From assembly GCA_001897475.1 (NCBI GenBank), contig MKSY01000030.1, forward strand, positions 1 to 64,000: a stretch of DNA of 64,000 bases, in the 5' to 3' direction. Source of the DNA: Alphaproteobacteria bacterium 43-37 (GTDB lineage: Bacteria > Pseudomonadota > Alphaproteobacteria > 43-37). The translations under genes and the position numbers were made by a program. Positions 54,438 through 63,583 of this stretch are shown piece by piece; the stretch's first letter is position 1, and every line of letters starts with the position of its first letter. The notes under the pieces are model-generated. The model made no database searches. It saw nothing but the letters and a program-made list of their open reading frames with translations, and was not told where the DNA came from.

Positions 54438-54878
54438 TTAACTAATGCCTGATTGGTAAAGGGCAGCTTCAGCCTGACGGCGTTTGACAAGTCCTGGCAA
54501 TATTTTACCTCCAGCCTTTATCCATTTGAGGAATTCCAAGCAGGCTTGGGGTTGATCGCCTCGATTGATGCAAGCCCTTAAGGTAGAGCGCTGAAAGGCT
54601 CCTGCCCCAAGATTAAAGATAAACGAAATTATGGCATCTACCTGAGGTTGAGTGAGGGGCACGCGCACAAGACGGCTTAAGGCTTGAAGAGCCTTTTGCG
54701 CATCGATGAGTAAGAGCTCTTCGGCTTCATGTTCTGTAATAGTTTTGAATTTCTGATCTTTACCAACCACATGGCCATACCCAATCGTGACATATCCGCC
54801 AGGGCATGTGTAAGGTTTGTTTTTGAATCCTTCAAAGTGTTTGATGAGGGCTAGCCCTTTGTGTGAGATTTGTAGCAT
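54438..54878 (-). CDS. phage lysozyme (GH24 muramidase), endolysin
   Basis: The 146 residues have the GH24 core LIKHFEGFKNKPYTCPGGYV followed by TIGYGHV. The catalytic Glu17 and Thr32 are present. Cys26 stands where T4 lysozyme has Asp20, a known variant in other endolysins. It cuts peptidoglycan for cell lysis. It lies directly after the holin gene (2 bases apart). Confidence 0.9.
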   Translation of the reverse strand: MLQISHKGLALIKHFEGFKNKPYTCPGGYVTIGYGHVVGKDQKFKTITEHEAEELLLIDAQKALQALSRLVRVPLTQPQVDAIISFIFNLGAGAFQRSTLRACINRGDQPQACLEFLKWIKAGGKILPGLVKRRQAEAALYQSGIS

Positions 54879-54880
54879 AG

Positions 54881-55339
54881 CTACCTCTTTCGGTTCAATG
54901 CACGATGCCCAAACCAGAAGGACATAACAGCCGCAAATAATGCTTCATCCTCGCCGCTCCAAATATGGATCAATGCCGTGACAGTAGGGACGTTTGAGCC
55001 TGCAACCCAAGAATACCAGCTGGCGAGCTTGACTGCCGCATAAAGGCCAAAGAAGGCATAGGTGATGACTGGTCTCACAGACCCAGCTAACCCATCCACC
55101 CATTTAACCTTGACACGACGTTGGCTTTGGATCAGGGCGATTTGTTCATTGGATTCGGAAGTTAAGCGGATTTCCTCCAAACGATGCGCATGGCCAAGTT
55201 TAGAAAACTCCATTTGCCGATCCATAATGGCAAGTTCCTGGAGGCGATCTCGGTGTTGATTGATAAAGCGCATGATCTCAGGCATGGCGCTGGATAAAAA
55301 GCCCAATAGGGCCCCACATAAAGCGAGCATTTTTCTCAC
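54881..55339 (-). CDS. holin, 3TM type (Holin_3TMs-like)
   Basis: The 152-residue protein has an N-terminal helix (about 4-20), a charged helical middle (RDRLQELAIMDRQMEFSKLG) and two C-terminal membrane segments (about 92-110 and 130-148). The layout fits the 3TM holins found in alphaproteobacterial phages and gene transfer agents. Its pairing with the lysozyme supports this. Confidence 0.8.
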   Translation of the reverse strand: MRKMLALCGALLGFLSSAMPEIMRFINQHRDRLQELAIMDRQMEFSKLGHAHRLEEIRLTSESNEQIALIQSQRRVKVKWVDGLAGSVRPVITYAFFGLYAAVKLASWYSWVAGSNVPTVTALIHIWSGEDEALFAAVMSFWFGHRALNRKR

Positions 55340-55425
55340 TCCTTAAAATGAGGGATAACGGTCAATGATTTAAGTGTTTAGATGGCTTATAACGGGTTAT
55401 TCTGTAACGAGTTACTTGTAGCGAG

Positions 55426-57174
55426 CTACTCGAACTGGCCGTTCAATTCTTGCAGAAAAGCCTCAAACTGCTCTTGCGTCATACCAGGCTGGGTATCTAG
55501 ATACTCTTTGAGCTTTCCTTTACCTTGCTTGTAATCAGCCACTGCTTGTTTAAAATCAGCCTTGGATTGAAACAGCTTTGGTGTCTTCATCATTTCTTCT
55601 TTATCATAACTAGTTGCAATTTGAGGAGCTGGGCCAGATACAATCTGTTCTTTCAGTTTCTGATACTTTGTCTTAAGGGTTTGAGCAATTTGCGTGGCTT
55701 GCTGGCTTAAGGCAATAGGATCACCGGCTATCTCAGGCTGAGCTCGTTGCAGTGTCCAGATTTCACGATGGAACTCTCCTTGAGCTTCTGCGGCAAGAGA
55801 GCTCAATTGCTGCCCTTTCTCGGTCGTGCCAATGAGGAGCGATTCCAACTTATTGGGCGCTATGGCATCGGTCAAAATGTGCTTAGCACTTTTAACGGCT
55901 TCATGCTTGACGATATCCGCTTGTGCAAAGTGGGTTTTGAGCGCTGCCGCTTTATCTTGAGGGGTGAGGAAAGATGAATCCAAAATTTGTTGCTCTGATA
56001 ATCTTCCTGCATAAAGATCGGCGTAAAAGTGCTCTTGCCCAGCTATATTGTGTTCAACCTGGTATTCCATGACCTGTTTTCGCATTAGCTCTACTGTATA
56101 AGGTAGATCAGTAACCCCAGCGTCAATAGCTTGGGCCTCAAGATCGTGAGATAGTTTGTAATTCGGATCATCCATGAGAGCCCTTAAAATGTTGCTTTTA
56201 AAGGTGCGAGTGAATTCACCGCGCTGACGATTTTTTCGGTGGTGGGCTCGCTCCTCATCCCGCCACATCTCATCTTCAATGTGCTTTTGGGCTTGAAGAA
56301 CCTTTTGCTTCACAGCTGGGTTATCCGAATCTATGGCTTTGAGCAGGGCATCGCCATGGCTGCCTCCCATCTCCAAAGCTGAGACGATTACACTGTTTTG
56401 AACACGCTCTTCGACTTGGGGTTTGGATAGGCCAGTGAACATAGCCTCAGCCTTGAGCTCATCGAGTTTAGTTTTAAGATCGTCACCCGAGAAGCCTTGC
56501 CCAATAACAGCGGCTACCTCTTGATCCAAGATTTGCAGGCGTGACTCATGCAAATAAGCCTGTGTATAAGCCGTATGGTGGTTGAGCAAATTGATCTCAG
56601 CCATTTCCATCTTTGGCTTAAACCCTTCATACCAATCATAGTCCCCGCCGGGGGCGAGGCCGCCGTCTGAGGCACCGACCTCAGGCTGAGATGAAAGATA
56701 ACCTTTTCGCACCTCCTCCATAAACTGCAAGAGTGAGTCTTGGTCAATACGTTTGCTGCCCGTAGCATGGTCATCCACAAACTTGATGTTATTTTTACCT
56801 TCCCACAGCTCATAGGCTTGATTTAAGTTTTGCGCGTAGGTAAGTCCGGCTAATCGTCCCTTAGCCTCCATAAAGCCTTTGCGAAAGTATGGTGAGTCGG
56901 TAACATCAACCCTGCCAGCTTTTACCGCCTCATCCCAACTTTGATAGTTTAAAGCCAGCTCCTGGCCAGAGACAAAAGCGGCTTTGTTTTCAGAGTCGAC
57001 CTTAGCCAGCATCATCTTTTGTAAGGGGTCATTGAATTTAGATAAAGCCGCAGCCAGCTCACCGAACTTATTGTTGGGAGCATAATTCTGGCTGGGTTTT
57101 ATCACCACGCTTTGATCAGCTGGGGCCGAGACAGGCTGAATGGTTGCAGTAGGCAATTGATAACGTGGGATCAT
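55426..57174 (-). CDS. internal virion protein (T7 gp15-like position)
   Basis: The 582 residues are mostly helical with no signal peptide. The order gp14-like, gp15-like and the 1267-residue protein follows T7, where gp15 forms part of the ejection tube. No motif proves it. It overlaps the gp14-like gene by 4 bases. Confidence 0.6.
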   Translation of the reverse strand: MIPRYQLPTATIQPVSAPADQSVVIKPSQNYAPNNKFGELAAALSKFNDPLQKMMLAKVDSENKAAFVSGQELALNYQSWDEAVKAGRVDVTDSPYFRKGFMEAKGRLAGLTYAQNLNQAYELWEGKNNIKFVDDHATGSKRIDQDSLLQFMEEVRKGYLSSQPEVGASDGGLAPGGDYDWYEGFKPKMEMAEINLLNHHTAYTQAYLHESRLQILDQEVAAVIGQGFSGDDLKTKLDELKAEAMFTGLSKPQVEERVQNSVIVSALEMGGSHGDALLKAIDSDNPAVKQKVLQAQKHIEDEMWRDEERAHHRKNRQRGEFTRTFKSNILRALMDDPNYKLSHDLEAQAIDAGVTDLPYTVELMRKQVMEYQVEHNIAGQEHFYADLYAGRLSEQQILDSSFLTPQDKAAALKTHFAQADIVKHEAVKSAKHILTDAIAPNKLESLLIGTTEKGQQLSSLAAEAQGEFHREIWTLQRAQPEIAGDPIALSQQATQIAQTLKTKYQKLKEQIVSGPAPQIATSYDKEEMMKTPKLFQSKADFKQAVADYKQGKGKLKEYLDTQPGMTQEQFEAFLQELNGQFE

Positions 57175-57746
57175 CGAATGCCTCCTTTAGCCATTTGCAA
57201 CGATGAGTAGGTGCGCATCAAATCGCCGCCTAAACCTAACAAATGAGCCCACGGCGATGGCTTTTGTACAGGCGTGGTTGGGATCACATTATTAGCTTTT
57301 GAGAGCATGTCATGATGCATCCCCACAGCATTGCGGTAGGATTGAATACCCTGGTTATCCATGTTTTTACGCGCAGTTCGATCGGCCGATGAGAATTGCC
57401 CAGCGATATGACGCATCATGTTGTTGATGGATACACCGCCAAAGCCCGATGCAGCAGCGCTGGCTTTGGCATGGCCGGCAACTTCAAGGGCCTGTTTTTG
57501 TGACATTACCAATTTCTGGCCGGTTGCCATGTATTCTTCCGAAAGGCGGGATTCAAGAGCCTGGAGGTTATTGTAATACGCATCATAAGCATTCAAGGCA
57601 TTCTGGTGATTGATGGCTTCAATCATGGCATTGTAGGCACGCTGAGAAGCGGCGTTCTGCCGAGCTTGCATATATCCCAACAGGCTTTGGCTAGCCGACA
57701 TGGCAGCGTTCATCGCCATCAAATGGGTGGAGGAAATGGGAGTCAT
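57171..57746 (-). CDS. internal virion protein (T7 gp14-like)
   Basis: The 191-residue Ala/Met/Asn-rich helical protein has the usual size of gp14 (196) and a pattern seen in podovirus gp14 homologues: MNAAMSASQSLLGYMQARQN and SAAASGFGGVSINNMM. In T7 gp14 enters the outer membrane during DNA ejection. The TA pair separates it from the gp13-like gene. Confidence 0.65.
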   Translation of the reverse strand: MTPISSTHLMAMNAAMSASQSLLGYMQARQNAASQRAYNAMIEAINHQNALNAYDAYYNNLQALESRLSEEYMATGQKLVMSQKQALEVAGHAKASAAASGFGGVSINNMMRHIAGQFSSADRTARKNMDNQGIQSYRNAVGMHHDMLSKANNVIPTTPVQKPSPWAHLLGLGGDLMRTYSSLQMAKGGIR

Positions 57747-57872
57747 GGGAAGGGTTCCTTATAATGAAGGACAAAGACTTCTTTAATTTTTCTATGATTT
57801 TTTATAGAATGAAGTTAAAAGATGACGATGAAAGCAAATACGCTTATTTTTTCAAAGAGTTTGGAGAGTAAA

Positions 57873-58091
57873 ATGTCAAGAGTTGACCTTTCAAAAGAAA
57901 TTATTAACGAAGCGCAGCGCTATGCAAACATTAATAAGCGATCTCTCCAAGAACAAATTGAGTACTGGTACAAAGTTGGCAAAATGAGTGAAGAGAATCC
58001 TGATTTGTCCTATAAATATATAAAAGAAATTCTTTTGTGCCTTGAGGAAGAAAAAGAAGGCAAAGCTACCCCCTATACTTTTGATTCTTAA
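57873..58091 (+). CDS. ParD-like antitoxin
   Basis: A 72-residue protein read from the ATG at 57873 (GGAGA five to six bases upstream) has MSRVDLSKEIINEAQRYANI followed by KRSLQEQIEYWYKVGKM, the pattern of ParD-like antitoxins. The frame opens at an ATG at 57822, which would add 17 residues. It is opposite in strand to all surrounding virion genes and lies 17 bases ahead of the toxin. Confidence 0.75.
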   Translation: MSRVDLSKEIINEAQRYANINKRSLQEQIEYWYKVGKMSEENPDLSYKYIKEILLCLEEEKEGKATPYTFDS

Positions 58092-58108
58092 TAATAGGTC
58101 AAAGAAGA

Positions 58109-58390
58109 ATGAATGTTGTGGCAATCCCTTCATTTAGGAAAATTATTAAAAAGCTCCATCCTAATCAAAAGAAAGTCTTAGATGAGGCCGTTAGAAAAAT
58201 ATGTGAAAACCCTAACCTTGGGGAGCAAAAAGTCGGCGATCTAGCTGAGGTGTATGTTTATAAATTTAAAGTCTCCGCTCAATTAATGTTATTGGCATAT
58301 AAAGTAGATATTCAGGAGGCAACCCTAACACTTCTCCATTTAGCACCCCATGAAAATTTTTATAGAGATTTGAAAACAAAAAACCACTAA
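58109..58390 (+). CDS. RelE/ParE-superfamily toxin
   Basis: The 93-residue protein shows the RelE-fold pattern: FRKIIKKLHPNQKKVLDEAV, then NPNLGEQKVGDLAEVYVYKF and the last strand TLLHLAPHENFYRD. Such toxins cut mRNA or poison gyrase; which is not clear here. Paired with the ParD-like antitoxin it makes an addiction module inside the prophage. Confidence 0.75.
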   Translation: MNVVAIPSFRKIIKKLHPNQKKVLDEAVRKICENPNLGEQKVGDLAEVYVYKFKVSAQLMLLAYKVDIQEATLTLLHLAPHENFYRDLKTKNH

Positions 58391-58425
58391 GCATACCGTA
58401 AAGATACATAACAAACTGCAGTGCG

Positions 58426-58944
58426 TCATCTGAATCCGTGCCCAATAAAGCTCAAAAAACCATTCTGTTTGGTAGAATATTTTTCTCCACTTTGACTTAC
58501 TTCAAACCCCAACTCCTTGAGCCACCTGATCGCCGTTGTATTTTGGCTATAAACATAATTTGTTAGCGTTGGGAAATGGGCACAAAATTCATTGAGGGCT
58601 TGTCTTGCCTTAACCATAAAATTCTTGGGGTAAGTCCTCACTTTGTCGGAAGTAAACGCCCACGGAATACCGATTTGGGGGTCAGTTGGATGAGGCGCAA
58701 CGCCACCCAGGGCAATCACTTCCTTTGATCCATCTTTATTCTGATAAATCATCGAATATGCTATTTTAGAAATAGCAATGGATTGGATCAGTAAGCCAGT
58801 TGGTGCACTGTCGAGACAGTCTCTTCCTGAAGCAGCGGCAATCTCCTCCAAATCAGCCTGCTTGAGGTTTGGGGCCAATTCAATCGCATGCTTTTTGGTT
58901 GCTTTCACAACCTTCAGTTTGGAAGCTTTAATTGATTTGGCCAT
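58426..58944 (-). CDS. gp13-like phage protein (GNAT-fold, DUF2833-like)
   Basis: The 172 residues look like the DUF2833/gp13 family of T7-like phages: GRDCLDSAPTGLLIQSI and an acetyltransferase-like fold with NTTAIRWLKELGFEVSQ near the C-terminus. Position between tail tubular B and gp14 is that of T7 gp13. The start overlaps the end of the tail tubular B gene by 17 bases. Confidence 0.7.
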   Translation of the reverse strand: MAKSIKASKLKVVKATKKHAIELAPNLKQADLEEIAAASGRDCLDSAPTGLLIQSIAISKIAYSMIYQNKDGSKEVIALGGVAPHPTDPQIGIPWAFTSDKVRTYPKNFMVKARQALNEFCAHFPTLTNYVYSQNTTAIRWLKELGFEVSQSGEKYSTKQNGFLSFIGHGFR

Positions 58945-61195
58945 GAGTATATCTCCAGGTGGAATTTTGAAATAAACACGTTTGTGGTGCTGAACAGATA
59001 AGTTTGACAGTTAGCCCCTCGGCTCGATCCAAGATCAAGATGCGCTGAGCTTGCGGCTTGGTTGTGGTTGGAGTGATGCTGCTTTGGGTAGGCAATGTAC
59101 CATCGGATTCAATGCTTACATCAAAAGTTGTTGTACCTTGTGTTGTGATGATCAAGTCTTTCACCAAGAGCATGGCCTCCAGTTCTGCGCTCACATGCCC
59201 TGATTGAGCCTCGCGTTTCACCAAGAATGGTGAGAATGTATAAGCAAAGTCATAACCATAACCTACAGCGATGGTTTCTTTCGAATAATTCCCACCAATC
59301 TTGCATTGGTTGCTTACTGGATCGGTGATAATCTCCAGTTCTGTTCCATCCTTGGTAAATGCTTTTATGCCATTTTGAGGAAGGTATGGCAGACTCCAGG
59401 ATGTATAGACCGTTTGAGGATCAAAGGTACCATTGGTAAGTTTTGTGAGCGTGTCCAGATAAATGGAGTGTTCTTCTCTTAAGGACATTTTAAGCATCAA
59501 TCGCTCACCTCTTGGGGTTTTCACAATAAAGTCAAGCCCATCCGCCGTCGTGGTCACGGCCTCAATTTCATGAGGAAACTCCCACTTTGTCCAAGCCGAT
59601 TGAACCTTGATGTCCTTGCGCCAATGGTATTTGTATATGTAAATGCTTTTGTCTTTGGGTCTGTAGAACCCAAGCAGCTTTTCCTTTGTGAGTGAGAAAC
59701 TTTGAGTGATTTTGTCAGGCAAGAAAGATGGCACATGATCCGTCAGTGTTTCGATGGTGCTGTTATCATAAGAATCAGCTAGTGTGGGTGAGATTTCTCT
59801 GACCTCTGTTGAGTTGCCATGCTTTGTGGCAAACACAATGCTTTGTTCTGCTTCCATCGGTTTGGTGGTGATACCTGAATAGTGACTGTAAATATTGATG
59901 CTCACCGTATGTGGGCTTAAAATTTCTTTTACCGTCAGCAGGAACTGATCTTGGGTTGCAAAAAGTAATAGGTTGCCATTGAGAGTGGGAACTGCATAGC
60001 CCAGTGATACAGGTTGGTTGGCTGATACGGTTAAATCAATGGGATCAGAATCAATCACTGTAGCCGTTGTGGTTGGCCAGAAGTTCGTAATATCGTCAGT
60101 TTCTGAAAACACAATGTTGCTGCCACACAAAAGCCCAAGCCTGCCTTTGTAAAAGACCATATCGGAGATGGGTGTGCCAATAAACGAGGGCTCAGGAGCT
60201 GTTTGATCATCGCCAGCATCTCGGTCTTTCCAAGTGGCGGGTTCAAGTTTAAACTTACCTTCTTCATTAAAGGTCAATTTATGTGGCATGGTGGTTGGAT
60301 CAATGGCGTATTTAAGGCCACCTTTGACCGTTTCCGTCCAAACGCCATTACCTTGATACCATACATAATAACTATCTTTAGGAAGAGTTTTGTTTTGTCT
60401 TTGCCTTGGATCACTGCTGACCTCAACCGTAAAGCCTACAAAGGCTGTGTGGGGTAATTCTGCAAAATCTCCTGTGGTGTCCTTGATCCCTTGAATGCCC
60501 TGATCCCCAAACCCATCCATGGCTTTCAAGGTAAAGTCAGTTTGTTCATTTTGAATCAAGATTTTGGAGCCTTGCTGTTGGAGCTTGAAAGAAGATGGCA
60601 ATGAAGAGCGCATTTGGGAATACAGGCTATTGCAGATCATATCCGTATCAATGCCCTGATCGCGAGATAAGCCTTTTGTGGAATGGCTAAAATAATGTTC
60701 GCTGCCACCCACAGTAACAGATACCGAATAGGTCGTATCTCGAATAGCTTGGCGGATGAAGACCATGCCTTCAAAAGGCCGTTTGGTATCCAAAGCCTCC
60801 AACATTTGAGGGGTTTTATCCTTATTCAAGATAAAAGTTTCATCGGCAATGGTAATAGCCGCGAAGTTTTGTCCCATAAGATACGGTGAAAACCCACCCT
60901 CGACAGGTAAACTGTTACCATTGGGATCGAACACATGAAGCTGGCCAGGCGTAATCACCAAGGTAAAGGCGAGCTTCTCGCTGATCTCAAGGTTTTGGCA
61001 AAAGAGGATGGGTTCGGATGTGGGAATGTTCAGCTTAGTTTTAAGGGATGTGGGCGGCCGCTTGCGCAAGCCTTCAGACAATGAGGGCCAGGTGTTGAGC
61101 TCATCTTCGCTCATGGTGATGCCACGAAGGTAGGCAGGCTGCTTTGAGATGCCGCCACATAGATGAGGGATCAGCTGGGTGTGCAGAGCTGTCAT
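58928..61195 (-). CDS. tail tubular protein B (T7 gp12-like nozzle)
   Basis: The 755 residues are beta-rich with a start ALHTQLIPHLCGGISKQPAY similar to gp12 proteins and the phrase ISDMVFYKGRLGLLCGSNIV, conserved among tail nozzle proteins. It forms the distal tail. It follows tail tubular A by 13 bases. Confidence 0.85.
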   Translation of the reverse strand: MTALHTQLIPHLCGGISKQPAYLRGITMSEDELNTWPSLSEGLRKRPPTSLKTKLNIPTSEPILFCQNLEISEKLAFTLVITPGQLHVFDPNGNSLPVEGGFSPYLMGQNFAAITIADETFILNKDKTPQMLEALDTKRPFEGMVFIRQAIRDTTYSVSVTVGGSEHYFSHSTKGLSRDQGIDTDMICNSLYSQMRSSLPSSFKLQQQGSKILIQNEQTDFTLKAMDGFGDQGIQGIKDTTGDFAELPHTAFVGFTVEVSSDPRQRQNKTLPKDSYYVWYQGNGVWTETVKGGLKYAIDPTTMPHKLTFNEEGKFKLEPATWKDRDAGDDQTAPEPSFIGTPISDMVFYKGRLGLLCGSNIVFSETDDITNFWPTTTATVIDSDPIDLTVSANQPVSLGYAVPTLNGNLLLFATQDQFLLTVKEILSPHTVSINIYSHYSGITTKPMEAEQSIVFATKHGNSTEVREISPTLADSYDNSTIETLTDHVPSFLPDKITQSFSLTKEKLLGFYRPKDKSIYIYKYHWRKDIKVQSAWTKWEFPHEIEAVTTTADGLDFIVKTPRGERLMLKMSLREEHSIYLDTLTKLTNGTFDPQTVYTSWSLPYLPQNGIKAFTKDGTELEIITDPVSNQCKIGGNYSKETIAVGYGYDFAYTFSPFLVKREAQSGHVSAELEAMLLVKDLIITTQGTTTFDVSIESDGTLPTQSSITPTTTKPQAQRILILDRAEGLTVKLICSAPQTCLFQNSTWRYTHGQIN

Positions 61196-61208
61196 GGAAA
61201 AAATCCTT

Positions 61209-61802
61209 TTATCGGCGTATGAGAGGGAAGGTTTTTAAATTGAGTATGTTTGGCTGAGTGGTTTGATTATCCGAGTTCCGAAGAGCTGACAGAGCAATCA
61301 TCTCGTCCCGCTCTTGAAACAGATGCTGGGAATGAGAACCGCCCACACGGTCTTGGAACATCCGTCCCGCACGAATCAAGATGTAGCGTCGAAAAGGTTC
61401 TGGTAAATCTTCAAACTCAAATTGCCAAACAACATCAGCATGAATGGTTTGTTTGAAAGTGAAGCTGTGGCGCACCGGATCATACAGGTAAAACTGTTTG
61501 CCAAAAGTGCCAGTTTTGCGGCGCATGGTAAGGCCAACATGATATGGCGTACCTTCCAGTTTGAGCAGTCCTGGAGGAAGTAAAATCTCTCCCTCCTCAT
61601 TGGGCACAAAGGGATAAGCGTTTTCTGTGTTAAACCCCCAGCCAGAGGCCTGCACCTCACGGGTGACATCCTCCAGCAAGTTCACAGCCATAGTAACTTC
61701 TGACCGGCTCTTAGTTTCAAGCTGATCAGCCGTGACCGGTCTTAGACCGATGCCAGACAACATCATGTTGATGGCATCCAGCCTTGAAGTGGGTGCGAGC
61801 AT
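61209..61802 (-). CDS. tail tubular protein A (T7 gp11-like adaptor)
   Basis: The 197 residues match gp11 in size and in the opening SRLDAINMMLSGIGLRPVTA, followed by EVQASGWGFNTE. It joins the portal to the nozzle. It sits between capsid and tail tubular B as in T7. Confidence 0.88.
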   Translation of the reverse strand: MLAPTSRLDAINMMLSGIGLRPVTADQLETKSRSEVTMAVNLLEDVTREVQASGWGFNTENAYPFVPNEEGEILLPPGLLKLEGTPYHVGLTMRRKTGTFGKQFYLYDPVRHSFTFKQTIHADVVWQFEFEDLPEPFRRYILIRAGRMFQDRVGGSHSQHLFQERDEMIALSALRNSDNQTTQPNILNLKTFPLIRR

Positions 61803-61851
61803 ATAGGTTGATCCTTATGGCTGGGGTTTTGGGATATTTATGAATGAGTGG

Positions 61852-62805
61852 TTATTTTGCTTGAACTGGAGCGTTGCTCTTCTTTCTCAACTCCACGCAT
61901 GCTTCAGGGCGAAGGACACCAGAGCCCACAGCCATCTTGGCAACTGTCCAGAATCCTTGCCGGGTGATGTCATATTCAGACTCGGTCGCCATCTCCATCA
62001 GCTTAACTGTGCCAACGCCTGTCTTGTGCATCACAAGAGCCACAGTGCTGGAGAAGTCCCCGCGGTATTTATCAAGGCCATCATTGATGTTGCTGTTAGG
62101 AAGGTTATTGGTTTCCACAATGGTAATGCCCGCAATCTTCAAAACTTTACCATCACTGTAAGCACCGCTGCCGCCCCAGTCTTTGTTCAGCACCGTGGTG
62201 TTTCTCGCCAGCATATAATAATGCTTTGGACTTAGGAATATGAAACGATCTTGTGAAGGAACATCTTTCTCATCGAGTAATTGAGCCGCTTCAAAAATGC
62301 TCTCGGCCAAGACCATGCTGTCAGAGTCAATTTTGTCCTTTTCTAAAATGCTGCCATGGGGGCCACCGCTGACGGCTGGGCCCGAGCGTGCACCCAGAAT
62401 GCCGGTCTTGAGGACGTTCTGATCAAACCTTCTGGCTAAGGCAAACCCAGCTTCTTTGGAATAAGCGGCTCTGACATCATAGCTGGACATCGCTTCATCA
62501 ATGCTGGGAAGGAAAGATGCTGAGACTAGGAGGTCATCAATGGTGATCACACGTTCACCATGATTGAATGCTTGAGGGGCGATCACTTCCCCTGGCTTAT
62601 GGTAATAAGCATCGGCTTTCCAAAGAGCTGGGAAGGCAGCGCTTTTGCCATTTTGGATGGTGCGCACCATATGGCGGCTCATGGCCACCGTGCTTTCTTC
62701 AAAGGCGGCCAAGACTTCACCGCTGTAGACTTTTAAAAACAGTTCGCGATCACCAGTCTGCGGATTGAGACTGTTGATACCTGGACGTGAGGGAGTAAAC
62801 GTCAT
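61852..62805 (-). CDS. major capsid protein (T7 gp10-like)
   Basis: The 317 residues carry HK97-fold phrases of T7-like capsids: GEVLAAFEESTVAMSRHMVR, DLLVSASFLPSIDEAMSSYD and FIFLSPKHYYMLARN. T7 gp10A has 345 residues. A strong AAGGAG ribosome site with the palindrome CCTTATAAGG precedes the ATG. No frameshift extension like gp10B was noticed. Confidence 0.88.
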   Translation of the reverse strand: MTFTPSRPGINSLNPQTGDRELFLKVYSGEVLAAFEESTVAMSRHMVRTIQNGKSAAFPALWKADAYYHKPGEVIAPQAFNHGERVITIDDLLVSASFLPSIDEAMSSYDVRAAYSKEAGFALARRFDQNVLKTGILGARSGPAVSGGPHGSILEKDKIDSDSMVLAESIFEAAQLLDEKDVPSQDRFIFLSPKHYYMLARNTTVLNKDWGGSGAYSDGKVLKIAGITIVETNNLPNSNINDGLDKYRGDFSSTVALVMHKTGVGTVKLMEMATESEYDITRQGFWTVAKMAVGSGVLRPEACVELRKKSNAPVQAK

Positions 62806-62892
62806 GCTTTGTTCTCCTTATAAGGTAGGACGTTCAATGGGAAAATCTGAGGATTGAATGAAAGATGAGTAGTTTTAAATTAGGAGGAATTA

Positions 62893-63525
62893 CTAAAGGA
62901 TTCGAGATCGAGCTAGTTTATTCTCCACAGCTTGTCGGTAAGCTGGGTCTTTTTCATAGCGTGGGTCTTTGATGGCTTCGGTCACTTGAGCGAGCGATTC
63001 AAAGACACTGGAATCATGGCCGCTGCTTCTTCCTTGGAGCAATGATGGCTCTTGATCCTTAATGTAATCTGCATAAAGCCCCTTGATGGCCAAGATGGCC
63101 GCATCCATATTAGGCGATGTCGTCACAATCTCGTTAAAGGCAATAATCTGCTCTTTGCTTAAGCTGTGAGTAGCCCATTGCTGCATCTGCTCAAAGACTT
63201 CCTTGCCACCCACAGCTGCATAAGCTTTTTGAACCGCTTCATTAGCCTGAGATTGGACGCCCTTTATGTAAGTGTCCACAAAGGGTTTGCTGATCCCAAG
63301 CTTTTCCAGTTGCTGGTAACGCTCTTCAGAAAGTGTGCCCTGTTGCTGATATTCTTGAGTGAGTTCGGAAAGGAACTGTTGGCTGATGGGTGGTTCTGAG
63401 GCTTGAGGCTCTGGATCGATGGTTAAGTCTGGTGGTAAAGAAGGTTGAGGCCCTGTAGATTGGGTAGGCTCAAGCTGAGCTTCGGGTTGAGGGGATGCCT
63501 CAATGATATTGGATTCTAGTGTCAT
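62893..63525 (-). CDS. scaffolding/capsid assembly protein (T7 gp9-like)
   Basis: The 210 residues have a Pro/Glu/Gln-rich flexible N-terminal half (about 1-50) and a helical C-terminal half that ends with basic residues (ENKLARSRIL), typical of scaffold proteins. It lies between portal and capsid as in T7. Low sequence conservation is normal in this family. Confidence 0.75.
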   Translation of the reverse strand: MTLESNIIEASPQPEAQLEPTQSTGPQPSLPPDLTIDPEPQASEPPISQQFLSELTQEYQQQGTLSEERYQQLEKLGISKPFVDTYIKGVQSQANEAVQKAYAAVGGKEVFEQMQQWATHSLSKEQIIAFNEIVTTSPNMDAAILAIKGLYADYIKDQEPSLLQGRSSGHDSSVFESLAQVTEAIKDPRYEKDPAYRQAVENKLARSRIL

Positions 63526-63583
63526 GGGAAATGAGTCTCCTTTTCATAGGTAAGGCCTTAAAGTTGAAAAAAATTCAATGGGT

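Noticed and set aside
54438-54878. Missing catalytic Asp (Cys26) in the lysozyme as a sign of inactivation
   Set aside because: Cys at this position is known in other GH24 endolysins, and Glu and Thr are kept.
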